Source: JANXQG01 sp964615095
GTDB taxonomy: Bacteria > Planctomycetota > Planctomycetia > Pirellulales > Thermoguttaceae
Direction: 5' to 3'
DNA length: 64,000 nucleotides
Assembly: GCA_964615095.1 (NCBI GenBank)
Contig: CAZTPX010000006.1
Span: forward strand, 1 to 64,000
The position numbers and the translations under genes were made by a program. The number at the start of each line of letters is the position of its first letter. Positions within the stretch are counted from its first letter, which is position 1. Below the pieces are notes generated by a model. The model searched no databases. It saw nothing but the letters and a program-made list of their open reading frames with translations, and was not told where the DNA came from. This document shows, in pieces, positions 42,203-49,911 of this stretch.

Positions 42203-42718
42203 TCAATAAGCCGGGCCGCCTTCCGAAACCATATTGGCGTTCCGCTCCTGATCAACTTGGCGTTCATCGGATGAACCGGCCCCGATTTCATTCAGCTTCG
42301 CCAGGGCGATCTCGTCATTGGAGGAATGAAACACCAGCAGGCACTTGTCGTTCTCCCATTCGGCAGCCGCATAGATGTGGCGAATGTCGATGCCTTCTTG
42401 CGCCAACGTCTTCGTCATCTGCTTGAGGCTGCCGAGCCGGTGCGGCATTTCGACCAGGATCACGTTTTCCTCCTCGGGAGTGAAGTAATTTGCGGCCAGC
42501 ACGTCCTTCGCCTTGCCATTGTCGTCCGTGATGAGGCGAATGAGGCACTCGTCGCAGCACACGCCAGCGCTCATGCCGAGAATGTTCACCCCCTTTTGCG
42601 ACAAGAGGGTTGAGATCTCGAAAAGTATGCCGACATCGTTCTTCTTCCGCACGAGGATTTCCTGGCCTTGCCTGACGGTTAGGCTCAGGGTTTCCTTGGG
42701 TTCCGTAATAGCTACCAT
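42203..42718 (-). CDS. ACT-domain regulatory protein (two ACT domains)
   Basis: A 171-residue protein. First ACT (about residues 20-85): GQEILVRKKNDVGILFEIST then GVNILGMSAGVC. Second ACT (about 90-150): VILVEMPHRLGSLKQMTKTL then GIDIRHIYAAAE. No catalytic domain is present, so it probably binds an amino acid and controls another protein. Cys-Cys-Asp-Glu-Cys near residue 55 is unusual and might bind metal. It forms a unit with the Mth938-like gene. Confidence 0.88.
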   Translation of the reverse strand: MVAITEPKETLSLTVRQGQEILVRKKNDVGILFEISTLLSQKGVNILGMSAGVCCDECLIRLITDDNGKAKDVLAANYFTPEEENVILVEMPHRLGSLKQMTKTLAQEGIDIRHIYAAAEWENDKCLLVFHSSNDEIALAKLNEIGAGSSDERQVDQERNANMVSEGGPAY

Positions 42719-42835
42719 ATTGCTCTCCTTTTTTCGGATGATAATTCTTACATGAAGGGCTCCCGCCGTGGCCCATGTAGAATTCTATGCACTTACGAAA
42801 AGCAAGAGCCGAATGGCAGATTGATCGAGTGAAAA

Positions 42836-43015
42836 ATGAAGACGGAGGCCACCTACGTGTGCGATTCCTGTGGTGAAGAGATCTTTGTGCCCATCGACGT
42901 GTCGGCGGGCTCAGATCAGGAGTACGTCGAGGACTGCCCGGTATGCTGCCGTCCGAATCTCGTTCACGTCGAAATCGACGAGGACGACGTTCGGGTGTGG
43001 GCAGAAAAAGAGTAG
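42836..43015 (+). CDS. Small CPXCG-motif cysteine-rich protein
   Basis: A 59-residue protein, MKTEATYVCDSCGEE at the start and DEDDVRVWAEKE at the end. Cys9, Cys12, Cys34 and Cys37 (the second pair as DCPVCC) form a zinc-ribbon-like site, with an extra Cys38. This matches the CPXCG family of short bacterial proteins. The role is unknown. Confidence 0.85.
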   Translation: MKTEATYVCDSCGEEIFVPIDVSAGSDQEYVEDCPVCCRPNLVHVEIDEDDVRVWAEKE

Positions 43016-43045
43016 CGGAGCACTGGTCGCACGGACGCCAACAAC

Positions 43046-43648
43046 TCAGTCACAGCACGTTTCGATAATGCTGTGGCATTTCGTGCAACAGAGCTTTTGG
43101 CGGATGTCCGCCAAGCGTCCACCGCACACGGGACATGCCGGACGATCTTCGAGGCCAGATTCTCTGGTGATGTCGGAAAGCGGTGATTGGTTCTCGCCGA
43201 TCAGCTTCTCCATGAAAACGAGCGTGACCTTCTCGTCAGCCCGTTCCTGGCGAAACGCTCGATAGCCCAGCCGTTCGTACAACCGAATGTTATTTGCGCT
43301 CTTGTGCCCGGTAAAAAGCTGGAAGCGGTGAGCAGTAGGGAAGCAGGTTTCGATCCAGTGCAGCAAGGCCGTGCCGATACCCTGGCGTCGATGATCGGGA
43401 TGGACAACCAACCGCCCGACATGGCACGTCGGCCCATCCTGAAACGCCCTGACGGAGCCAACGATCTGGCTATCTTCGACTGCTTTCAGAAATCGTCTGT
43501 CCTGGAATCGGGCCTTTATATCCTCCAGCGTCTCGGTGAGCGGAGGAATCGTGAAGTGGTCGTAGATCGACGCTTCGCTCTGGTAGGCGAGGTGTTGCAG
43601 GGCGAGGATGGCCTCAGCGTCTTCGATGGTAGCCGCTCTGATTTCCAT
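43046..43648 (-). CDS. GNAT acetyltransferase fused to a C-terminal zinc ribbon
   Basis: A 200-residue protein from ATG 43648 (MEIRAATIEDAEAILALQ). GRLVVHPDHRRQGIGTALL is the acetyl-CoA loop, and GHKSANNIRLYERLGYRAF is motif B. After about residue 155 comes an extra segment with CPVCGG and CCTKC, a four-Cys zinc-ribbon-like tail ending ETCCD. Most GNAT proteins of this type end at about residue 155, so the tail is an add-on that may bind RNA, DNA or a protein substrate. Confidence 0.85.
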   Translation of the reverse strand: MEIRAATIEDAEAILALQHLAYQSEASIYDHFTIPPLTETLEDIKARFQDRRFLKAVEDSQIVGSVRAFQDGPTCHVGRLVVHPDHRRQGIGTALLHWIETCFPTAHRFQLFTGHKSANNIRLYERLGYRAFRQERADEKVTLVFMEKLIGENQSPLSDITRESGLEDRPACPVCGGRLADIRQKLCCTKCHSIIETCCD

Positions 43649-43734
43649 GTCTATCCTTCCACCACCCCCGTCTCGATCCCCGTAGCCACCACTTGTTGCT
43701 CCGGCAGCACGACAGACAGCATTCCGGCACCTTT

Positions 43735-44820
43735 TCAGCTTTGCGATCCGCCATGCCGCAATGGGGATCGTTCTCTTGCACGCATTTCCTCGGCTTTCCA
43801 TCCTTCGGCATCAGCGCAGAACAGATAGGGAACATTCAGGGTGAAAGCAAGTCTCCCCATAAGTCGGGCGGCCCCGACAAAATCGCTGGTCAGCATGAGG
43901 GGCAACCGACAGTAGGTTTCCTCGGATGGGGACGCCAGCACCAGCAAACCCTGGACCGCCCATGTGATCTCTCGCCCGCCCCCCGTCACCACGAACTTCC
44001 AGGGGCAGAGTTGTACTGCCTTGACCAACTCACGGGGAATGGCCAATCGTTGTCGTTTGGCATCTCCCTGGAAAAGCCATTTCAATCCTTCTATCAAATC
44101 TGCATTCTCGGTTCTCGGTTCCTCCGGGGCGTCCAGTTCAAGGGAGTCCCCATTGCGTGGAATGCTCAGGCGGGAAAGCCGTCGATAACCCGAACGCAGT
44201 ATCATACCAATCAGGATGAAGGTCGAGCCGCCGCACACCAACGTAATCATTGTCCCGCATGCCGCCGAAAGGAACCAGCCGAAGTTCCATTGGCTGTGGC
44301 CTACCCAGGCCACGAGCGCCGAGAAGGTCAGCAGGAAGGGAATCCCGAAGCCGAGCAGGAAACGCTTGTCGTTACGCCAGAGGCGTTCCACGGGACGAAA
44401 CTGCCAACCCTGGGAGTCCTCGCACAATTCGTGGGTAAGACGGCCATGGACTACCGAGCCTTCACGAATCACCGGCTCTTGGGGAACATTCGGCAGCGTA
44501 TCGGGAGCGGCATGGCGAACATGGATTGGCAGGATGATGCCGCCGACGGCCCACGCTACGACGAGACCGCCAAGTGAGGCGAATACTGCGGTGCCCAGCT
44601 TTGCGGCCCAAAGGGGGAAGCCGGGCGGCACAGCATTTCCGATTGTCAAGAATCCAATGGCTCCGATGAGTGTGAAAACGCTGCCGATCGAGAGGGCAAG
44701 CCATCGCCCCGGACGACACACCTCTGACTCCACTTGTGCCCAACCTGGATTTCCTGGCACGGCGACCTCCCGTTTTACATGGTTCCAGTTCCACCCCTTA
44801 TTCGGCTCCGTTTCCGCCAT
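43735..44820 (-). CDS. Hypothetical multi-pass membrane protein
   Basis: A 361-residue protein. The start is ATG 44820, overlapping the PLD stop by one base. Hydrophobic segments: about residues 42-62 (LALSIGSVFTLIGAIGFLTI), 72-96, 153-173 and 180-210. The C-terminal 150 residues are soluble. I recognise no family. Translational coupling with the PLD gene suggests they act together at the membrane. Confidence 0.7.
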   Translation of the reverse strand: MAETEPNKGWNWNHVKREVAVPGNPGWAQVESEVCRPGRWLALSIGSVFTLIGAIGFLTIGNAVPPGFPLWAAKLGTAVFASLGGLVVAWAVGGIILPIHVRHAAPDTLPNVPQEPVIREGSVVHGRLTHELCEDSQGWQFRPVERLWRNDKRFLLGFGIPFLLTFSALVAWVGHSQWNFGWFLSAACGTMITLVCGGSTFILIGMILRSGYRRLSRLSIPRNGDSLELDAPEEPRTENADLIEGLKWLFQGDAKRQRLAIPRELVKAVQLCPWKFVVTGGGREITWAVQGLLVLASPSEETYCRLPLMLTSDFVGAARLMGRLAFTLNVPYLFCADAEGWKAEEMRARERSPLRHGGSQS

Positions 44821-45800
44821 CAATGCTTGTTGTATCTCCCTGAATGCTGGACGTGAGTCTTCCAGTTGCCGGTGAACTTCTCCGCAATCGTCTTATCCCG
44901 GATGATCACCAGGTTCTCGACGTTCTCCTCCTCGGCCTGATTCGTGAAGTTGAAGCTGCCGGTGATGACCACTTGCCCGTCGATGATGATGACCTTGCTG
45001 TGGGCGGTAGTGTGCTTGTCGTCGATGAAGGTCGGCACGTCGTTTTGAACGATGTAATCGGCCTGCTCATTCTCGATCTCCGTTCTGCTGCGATCCAGGA
45101 TCACCTCGACCTTCACGCCTCGCTTGTGGGCCTCGACCAATGCCTTGGCGATGGATGGAGACGTGAACCAGTACGCCTGGACGAGCACCGTCGTCTTTGC
45201 GGCCTTGACCTCCCTGAGGATGGCATCGGTGCAGCCGCCCTTCGGGGAGAAGAGAACTTCCATCGGCGGAGTAGCGGCTGCCGCTGGTGGTTCCAACAGC
45301 GGGTCGATGTCGGACAATTTGCGTACCGACAAAGCCGAGTCGATCTGGCCAGAAACCGGCTCGTACTTCCCATCGGCCCGTTTCTTGAGAAACAGCAGGT
45401 AGTGCGGCGTGCCCTCCAGGACTTTGGCCTTCTCTTTGACTCCATCGACGGACTCGATCTCCAGCCGTCGTCCGGTCTTGCGGAAGGATGCCAGCAGGGG
45501 GCCGTTGGCGAAGGCTCTTCCTTCCTTGGCCCGGTAATGGATCACCTGGATGTGCTTGCCTGAGACTTCTCCCTTGAACACGGTCCCGACATCGAAGCTG
45601 GTCAGTCGCCCTTCGAGGTCTTCTGCAAAGAGACCGTTCTTCAACCCTTCAGGCCAAGGTTCCGTCGAAATCGTGGTCCCGACAACTACGGCATCCGCCG
45701 CTTGTTGAAGCTGTTGGAAATCCCAGTTTTCGATTCGTCGAGCGCTTGCGGAGTCGCAAAACAGTAGTATGGCAGCAATTGCCAGACATGATTTTCTCAT
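44820..45800 (-). CDS. Secreted phospholipase-D-like nuclease with extra N-terminal domain
   Basis: A 326-residue protein with a signal peptide (RKSCLAIAAILLFCDSASA). The last 150 residues form a single PLD domain: ILREVKAAKTTVLVQAYWFT, then the HKD motif HSKVIIIDGQVVITGSFN followed by EEENVENLVII. A single HKD motif fits NucT/Nuc-type dimeric nucleases. The first 170 residues (DAVVVGTTISTEPW, VGTVFKGEVSGKHIQVIHY) look like an independent beta-rich domain often seen in planctomycete secreted proteins. It may digest extracellular DNA or lipid. Confidence 0.85.
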   Translation of the reverse strand: MRKSCLAIAAILLFCDSASARRIENWDFQQLQQAADAVVVGTTISTEPWPEGLKNGLFAEDLEGRLTSFDVGTVFKGEVSGKHIQVIHYRAKEGRAFANGPLLASFRKTGRRLEIESVDGVKEKAKVLEGTPHYLLFLKKRADGKYEPVSGQIDSALSVRKLSDIDPLLEPPAAAATPPMEVLFSPKGGCTDAILREVKAAKTTVLVQAYWFTSPSIAKALVEAHKRGVKVEVILDRSRTEIENEQADYIVQNDVPTFIDDKHTTAHSKVIIIDGQVVITGSFNFTNQAEEENVENLVIIRDKTIAEKFTGNWKTHVQHSGRYNKH

Positions 45801-46031
45801 TTCAAATCTCTCCCATAATCGTTGCGTGGCCCGTATTTCCTATCCTCTTCCGCTCTCATCGCCCTGTCGCTCGGTCTCCTCGGCCAAAACGCTTATCTTC
45901 AAGGCCGTGTTACGCATCCGAGTTCTTTCATATTATCCCGACGCCTTGGCCCTTCCTTGTTACCGGGCATAGAATTCATCAGTTAGCGATGGCCACCTCG
46001 AAAACCGCCCACCTTTTCCAAGGAGAATCTC

Positions 46032-46283
46032 ATGGCGACCCAAGTCGAACACGAACATCTGCACTCGCACGTTCACACGCACGTCCACACCCACGAGCAT
46101 CGGCATGCCGATGGCACGGTCCATACGCACGCCCACGAACATACGCACGCCCACGAGCATTCGCATCCCCACGTTCATGCAGCGGGCGAGGAGTCGGAGC
46201 ACAAGCACGACCACTCGATTGAGGAACTGCACGAACATGCCACGCCCGAGCACTTGGCCGAACTGCATGAGCATGCCCATTGA
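46032..46283 (+). CDS. Histidine-rich metal-binding small protein
   Basis: An 83-residue protein with an AAGGAG site 11 bases upstream. By hand count 29 of 83 residues (35 percent) are His, mostly alternating as xHxH (for example HVHTHVHTHEHRH and HAHEHTHAHEHSH), with Glu, Thr and Val between. There is no signal peptide or membrane segment. It should bind several nickel, zinc or copper ions, like metal-storage or chaperone tails, but here the tail is the whole protein. No metal transporter or nickel enzyme gene adjoins it. Confidence 0.8.
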   Translation: MATQVEHEHLHSHVHTHVHTHEHRHADGTVHTHAHEHTHAHEHSHPHVHAAGEESEHKHDHSIEELHEHATPEHLAELHEHAH

Positions 46284-46619
46284 TCATCCGATTTCCTTCG
46301 TCAATTCCGCCCGTCGCCGGTCGAGCACTTTCAACCGGGCCTTCAGCTTGCGGGCTTCCTTGTTGAGGTCGGCCAACTCCTTTTCGAGCTTCTTCCGGCG
46401 AAGCCCGCCCTGGCCGCTCTTCTCCTTGACCAGGGCCTCGACTTCGTGCCGCAGCAGCCGAAACCAGGGGTTGCCGTGCATACTGGCTTCCCGGAAGTGC
46501 AACTTGCCTGACCGCATGGCGGCATAGATTTCCTCTTGCGTCAGCCCGAACTCCTTACGGGCCGACTTGTCGCTCAGGGTAGCGCCCTTCTGTCCCCAGA
46601 TCGAATTGTCTTCGTGCAT
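46284..46619 (-). CDS. Conserved hypothetical protein with C-terminal coiled coil
   Basis: A 111-residue protein. The first 70 residues contain KSARKEFGLTQEEIYAAMRS and ASMHGNPWFRLLRHEVEALV, which look like an HTH-type (MerR-like) fold. The rest (KKLEKELADLNKEARKLKAR) is a coiled coil of about 40 residues. This arrangement recurs in uncharacterised bacterial proteins. It ends against the histidine-rich gene and follows the methyltransferase gene by 2 bases. Confidence 0.75.
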   Translation of the reverse strand: MHEDNSIWGQKGATLSDKSARKEFGLTQEEIYAAMRSGKLHFREASMHGNPWFRLLRHEVEALVKEKSGQGGLRRKKLEKELADLNKEARKLKARLKVLDRRRAELTKEIG

Positions 46620-46621
46620 AA

Positions 46622-47227
46622 TTACACCCGTTCAATCGTCGCCAACCATGCCTTTGGACCTTCAGGGCCAAACTCAAGTCCACCGGGCCGGGCATTCGCC
46701 TCGAAATGGGTCGGTTCGATTCGCTTCACATTCCATCCGTCATGAAAGGTGTCCCGGATCTCCTGCTGGGAGACTCGCCTCGGCCCCTCGGTTCCCGGCT
46801 GCTCATCGGAGAAGCAGAGAAGATATAGCATTCCGCCAGTTCCCAGGACCGCCGTCAGACTCCACACGAACGCCACTTGTTCTTCGTCGCTGAAGGTGTG
46901 GAACAGGCCACAGTCGATTACCGTGTCGAACAGCCTGCCGAGTTTTCCAAGCTCCAAGGCGTTGCCGACGATGAAATGGGCGTCGATTCCTCGCACGGCC
47001 GCCTTGGCTTTGGCCCGCTCAATGACGACCGGCACAAAGTCGAGGCCCCAGCATTCGAGGCCCCTGCTTGCAAGGTGAAGGACGTTCTCGCCGGTGCCAC
47101 ATCCTACGTCGAGGACGCTGCCACGAATGAGCCTCGCTTCGGCCAGTTTGATGATATCAGGCTGCGGCCGTCCGGTGTCCCACGGCGCTTGGCCCTGGTA
47201 CATCTGTTCGAATTGCTGGTGCTCCAT
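46622..47227 (-). CDS. Class I SAM-dependent methyltransferase
   Basis: A 201-residue protein. YQGQAPWDTGRPQPDIIKL is the family start. VLDVGCGTGENVLHLASRG is the SAM-binding loop, FIVGNALEL and DTVIDCGLFHTFSDEEQ the next motifs. The pattern resembles the thiopurine-methyltransferase-like group. The substrate is unknown. Confidence 0.93.
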   Translation of the reverse strand: MEHQQFEQMYQGQAPWDTGRPQPDIIKLAEARLIRGSVLDVGCGTGENVLHLASRGLECWGLDFVPVVIERAKAKAAVRGIDAHFIVGNALELGKLGRLFDTVIDCGLFHTFSDEEQVAFVWSLTAVLGTGGMLYLLCFSDEQPGTEGPRRVSQQEIRDTFHDGWNVKRIEPTHFEANARPGGLEFGPEGPKAWLATIERV

Positions 47228-47248
47228 GATGATCTCTCCTGAGTCCTT

Positions 47249-49795
47249 TTACGGATTGCCGAACTTCTTGGCCAAATCCGAGTACACGTCGATCTCGGGC
47301 TTCGTGTTGCCCTTCTCGTCAAACAACGCCGGTCCTTCCCATTTCGTCGGCTCCCAAATGAACGTGCCCAGCCCTTTGCCGCTAGGCAGGCCATGCACGA
47401 TATCGTTGATCTGCCGGATGTTGGGGACAGAATATTCGACGAGGATGATGTCTTGTTTATAACGGGCCGCCAAGTCCGTCAGGTTGGCCCGAAGATCGTC
47501 CAGCGTGCCGTGCCACTTGGAATAATACGACTGCCCGATGATGTCGGATTCGACGCCCTTGGCCAGCACCTTGTCCAGGAATGATCTGGACTGGGTATTC
47601 TGTCCACCGCAGGCAAGGTGCAGCATGATCTTTACGGATGGATCGGCCTCCTTGGCACCGGCAATCCCGGCCTTGATGAGGCCGCAGAAAACGTCCCAGT
47701 TCCCGGATTTCCACACGTTGCCATCGGGCCATAGAAAGCCGTTGCTGATCTCGTTGCCGATCTGCACCATGTCGGGCGGCGTTCCCTGCCGCTTCAACGC
47801 CGTTATCACGTCTCGGGTATAGTCGTGGACGGCCTTTTCCAGTTCGGCCCCATGAAGATTGATCCAGGCCGCAGGTTTGACCTGATGCCCCGGATCGGCC
47901 CAGGTGTCGCTGTAGTGGAAGTCCAGCAGGAACCGCATCCCGGCCGCATTGATCCGCTTGGCCATCACCAGCGTGTGGTCCAGGTCGCAGTAGCCCTTCT
48001 TCGAGTAGCCCTTCTCGGCCTTGGGATTGTAAAAGACCCGCAACCGAATCCAGTTGAAGCCGTGGCCCTTGAGGATGGCGAGGATTTCTCGCTGTTGGCC
48101 CTGATCGACAAAACGCATGCCCTGGTCTTCCTGCTCTTGCACCCAGGAAATGTCGGCACCGAGAATGAACGACGCTTTGGGCATGAGATAAATGTCGCCG
48201 TCTGGGCTGCCCAATCGGTGCTCCGTCGCCGTTCGGCCGGTCGCCACGCTGGTCCGTGGCTCTGGAAACCGGACAATCACCTCCTTGTTCCCCATCGGGT
48301 TGTAGACGACGGTTCCGCCGTCGAATTCCCGTCTCACGGTCCCATCAGCAGCCGTGGTCCCGACCGCAACTGGCCTCCCCAGGCTCTTGTTCCAGAATGG
48401 ATACCAGTTGTGCATGTGGTCGGGGGTGGGCAACGGGTTGGGATCGGAGAAGAGGCAATAACCATCGCCGTGCGTCAGGGCCAGGGTTGTCGTCGCCCGC
48501 ATCAGATGGAGGTCGTCCCTAGACTGGTGAAACCATGTTTCCAGGCAGTTGACCCGAGGCGAACGGAGGTTCTTCTCAGCCCAGGCCAGCGTATCGGCGA
48601 TCTTCTTCCAATCTTGGGGTGTCTTGCTCGTGGTACACTCCATGAAGTACCCGTTGATGAAACGGGCCGTCTGCGGCGTCGTGCGGTCGTTGGCATTGCA
48701 GATGATTAGGGCACCGTCGCCGATGGCCTCACGCACTTCCTTGACCAGGGCGAGCCTGCCAGCATCGTCGGACCACCAATCGAGCATCACGCCATCGACC
48801 ACGCCGGACGCCACCGCCGCCTTCGCCTGCCGGGCAACTTGGCGGCGAAACTCGGGATTGTGAAAGTCCAGACAGGAGAATCCGCCTTCTTCCCAGCCAG
48901 GAACGATTCGCCCTCGCTGGTCACGCAACCACCACGCATGCCCTTCGGGCAGATATTTCTTGGGCGCATCCCGATAGCGTATCTCAACGATAAGGATGAG
49001 ATTCGGGTTTAAGGCCAAGAGTTCTTGTCGAAACGCCCGACCACTCTGCACGCTCTCCTTATCAAAACCATCCGCAAGCCCAATGTACTCGTTGTTCCAC
49101 TTGAGTTTGAAGAACTCCGGGGCGTGCCAGACCAGGTCATGACGGGCCAACGTGTGGAGCGGTGACTCATCGTGCATGTTTGTCGCCGGGTTCCATGCCT
49201 GGAACACCGAAGGGAAGGTCCGTGCCTCGATCCGCCGCCGTGGACTACGGTCGAACGGCTCGGACGGGGCGTTAAAATTTCGGACATCCCGGAATAGCCC
49301 CGTGCAGCTTGAATCGGTTCCTGCCTTCTTCATCCACGCCACGGCCTGCTCGGCACTCCAATCATGCTGGGCGATGCCGATAATGGCCGCAGCAGACGGC
49401 CCTCGGTTCATGCCATAATGACAGTGGACGAAGAGAGGGCCGGGCTGCTCCGCCGCCGCCTTCACGATCTGCTCTGCTTGGGCTTCCGTGATTCCATGGG
49501 TGCTGATCGGAATATGCACGTAGCCGATGCCGAACTTCTTGGCCGCTTCTACGTCCGGGGTAGCTCCATCCACGGAGAGAATGGTCTTGATCCCGAGCTT
49601 GGCCAGGAATTGGAGTCCCTCTTCGCCCCTGGGCTTCGAGCCCGAGTACAGATTCTCGGCGAGTTGGTAAAGGTTGTCCACTCCCGAACCATCGAGCTTT
49701 GTTGGGTAGCTGGCGGGCTTGTGCTCGTCGGCTCCGCAGACCGGGACTGCGAATGCAAGAACGAGGCAAAGTACAGCGACCGATGAAATTCTCAT
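47249..49795 (-). CDS. Secreted fusion of dual-specificity phosphatase-like, putative glycosidase and GH53 endo-galactanase domains
   Basis: An 848-residue protein from ATG 49795 (MRISSVAVLCLVLAFAVPVC signal peptide). Residues about 25-175 are a tyrosine/dual-specificity phosphatase-like domain: YRYS-type NLYSGSKP, then GPLFVHCHYGMNRGPSAAA with the HCx5R signature (Cys125, Arg131). Residues about 200-530 resemble putative glycoside hydrolases (DLVWHAPEFFKLKW, GGFSCLDFHNPEFRR, VVDGVMLDWWSDD). From about residue 535 a GH53 barrel follows (ASFILGADISWVQEQEDQG, then FNWIRLRVFYNP). QIGNEISNG holds the acid/base Glu at about 682, and ILVEYSVP the nucleophile Glu at about 787. The frame is open throughout. 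Two or three genes appear joined. It may act on beta-1,4-galactan and perhaps a phosphorylated side group. Confidence 0.85.
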   Translation of the reverse strand: MRISSVAVLCLVLAFAVPVCGADEHKPASYPTKLDGSGVDNLYQLAENLYSGSKPRGEEGLQFLAKLGIKTILSVDGATPDVEAAKKFGIGYVHIPISTHGITEAQAEQIVKAAAEQPGPLFVHCHYGMNRGPSAAAIIGIAQHDWSAEQAVAWMKKAGTDSSCTGLFRDVRNFNAPSEPFDRSPRRRIEARTFPSVFQAWNPATNMHDESPLHTLARHDLVWHAPEFFKLKWNNEYIGLADGFDKESVQSGRAFRQELLALNPNLILIVEIRYRDAPKKYLPEGHAWWLRDQRGRIVPGWEEGGFSCLDFHNPEFRRQVARQAKAAVASGVVDGVMLDWWSDDAGRLALVKEVREAIGDGALIICNANDRTTPQTARFINGYFMECTTSKTPQDWKKIADTLAWAEKNLRSPRVNCLETWFHQSRDDLHLMRATTTLALTHGDGYCLFSDPNPLPTPDHMHNWYPFWNKSLGRPVAVGTTAADGTVRREFDGGTVVYNPMGNKEVIVRFPEPRTSVATGRTATEHRLGSPDGDIYLMPKASFILGADISWVQEQEDQGMRFVDQGQQREILAILKGHGFNWIRLRVFYNPKAEKGYSKKGYCDLDHTLVMAKRINAAGMRFLLDFHYSDTWADPGHQVKPAAWINLHGAELEKAVHDYTRDVITALKRQGTPPDMVQIGNEISNGFLWPDGNVWKSGNWDVFCGLIKAGIAGAKEADPSVKIMLHLACGGQNTQSRSFLDKVLAKGVESDIIGQSYYSKWHGTLDDLRANLTDLAARYKQDIILVEYSVPNIRQINDIVHGLPSGKGLGTFIWEPTKWEGPALFDEKGNTKPEIDVYSDLAKKFGNP

Positions 49796-49911
49796 CCAGT
49801 TCTCCTCTCTCTTGAAGGCTGTTGGCATGGGATTAGTCGGACGGAAAAGGCATCATCGCTTGCAGGTCAAGGTTGGGCCCGAGAAAAATGGACACTGTGG
49901 ATTGCATTGCT

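Noticed and set aside
42787..42800. 14-mer ATGCACTTACGAAA also found at 4624-4637 beside the nested palindrome
   Set aside because: Only one short match without the palindromic arms; could be chance, so not called a second element copy.
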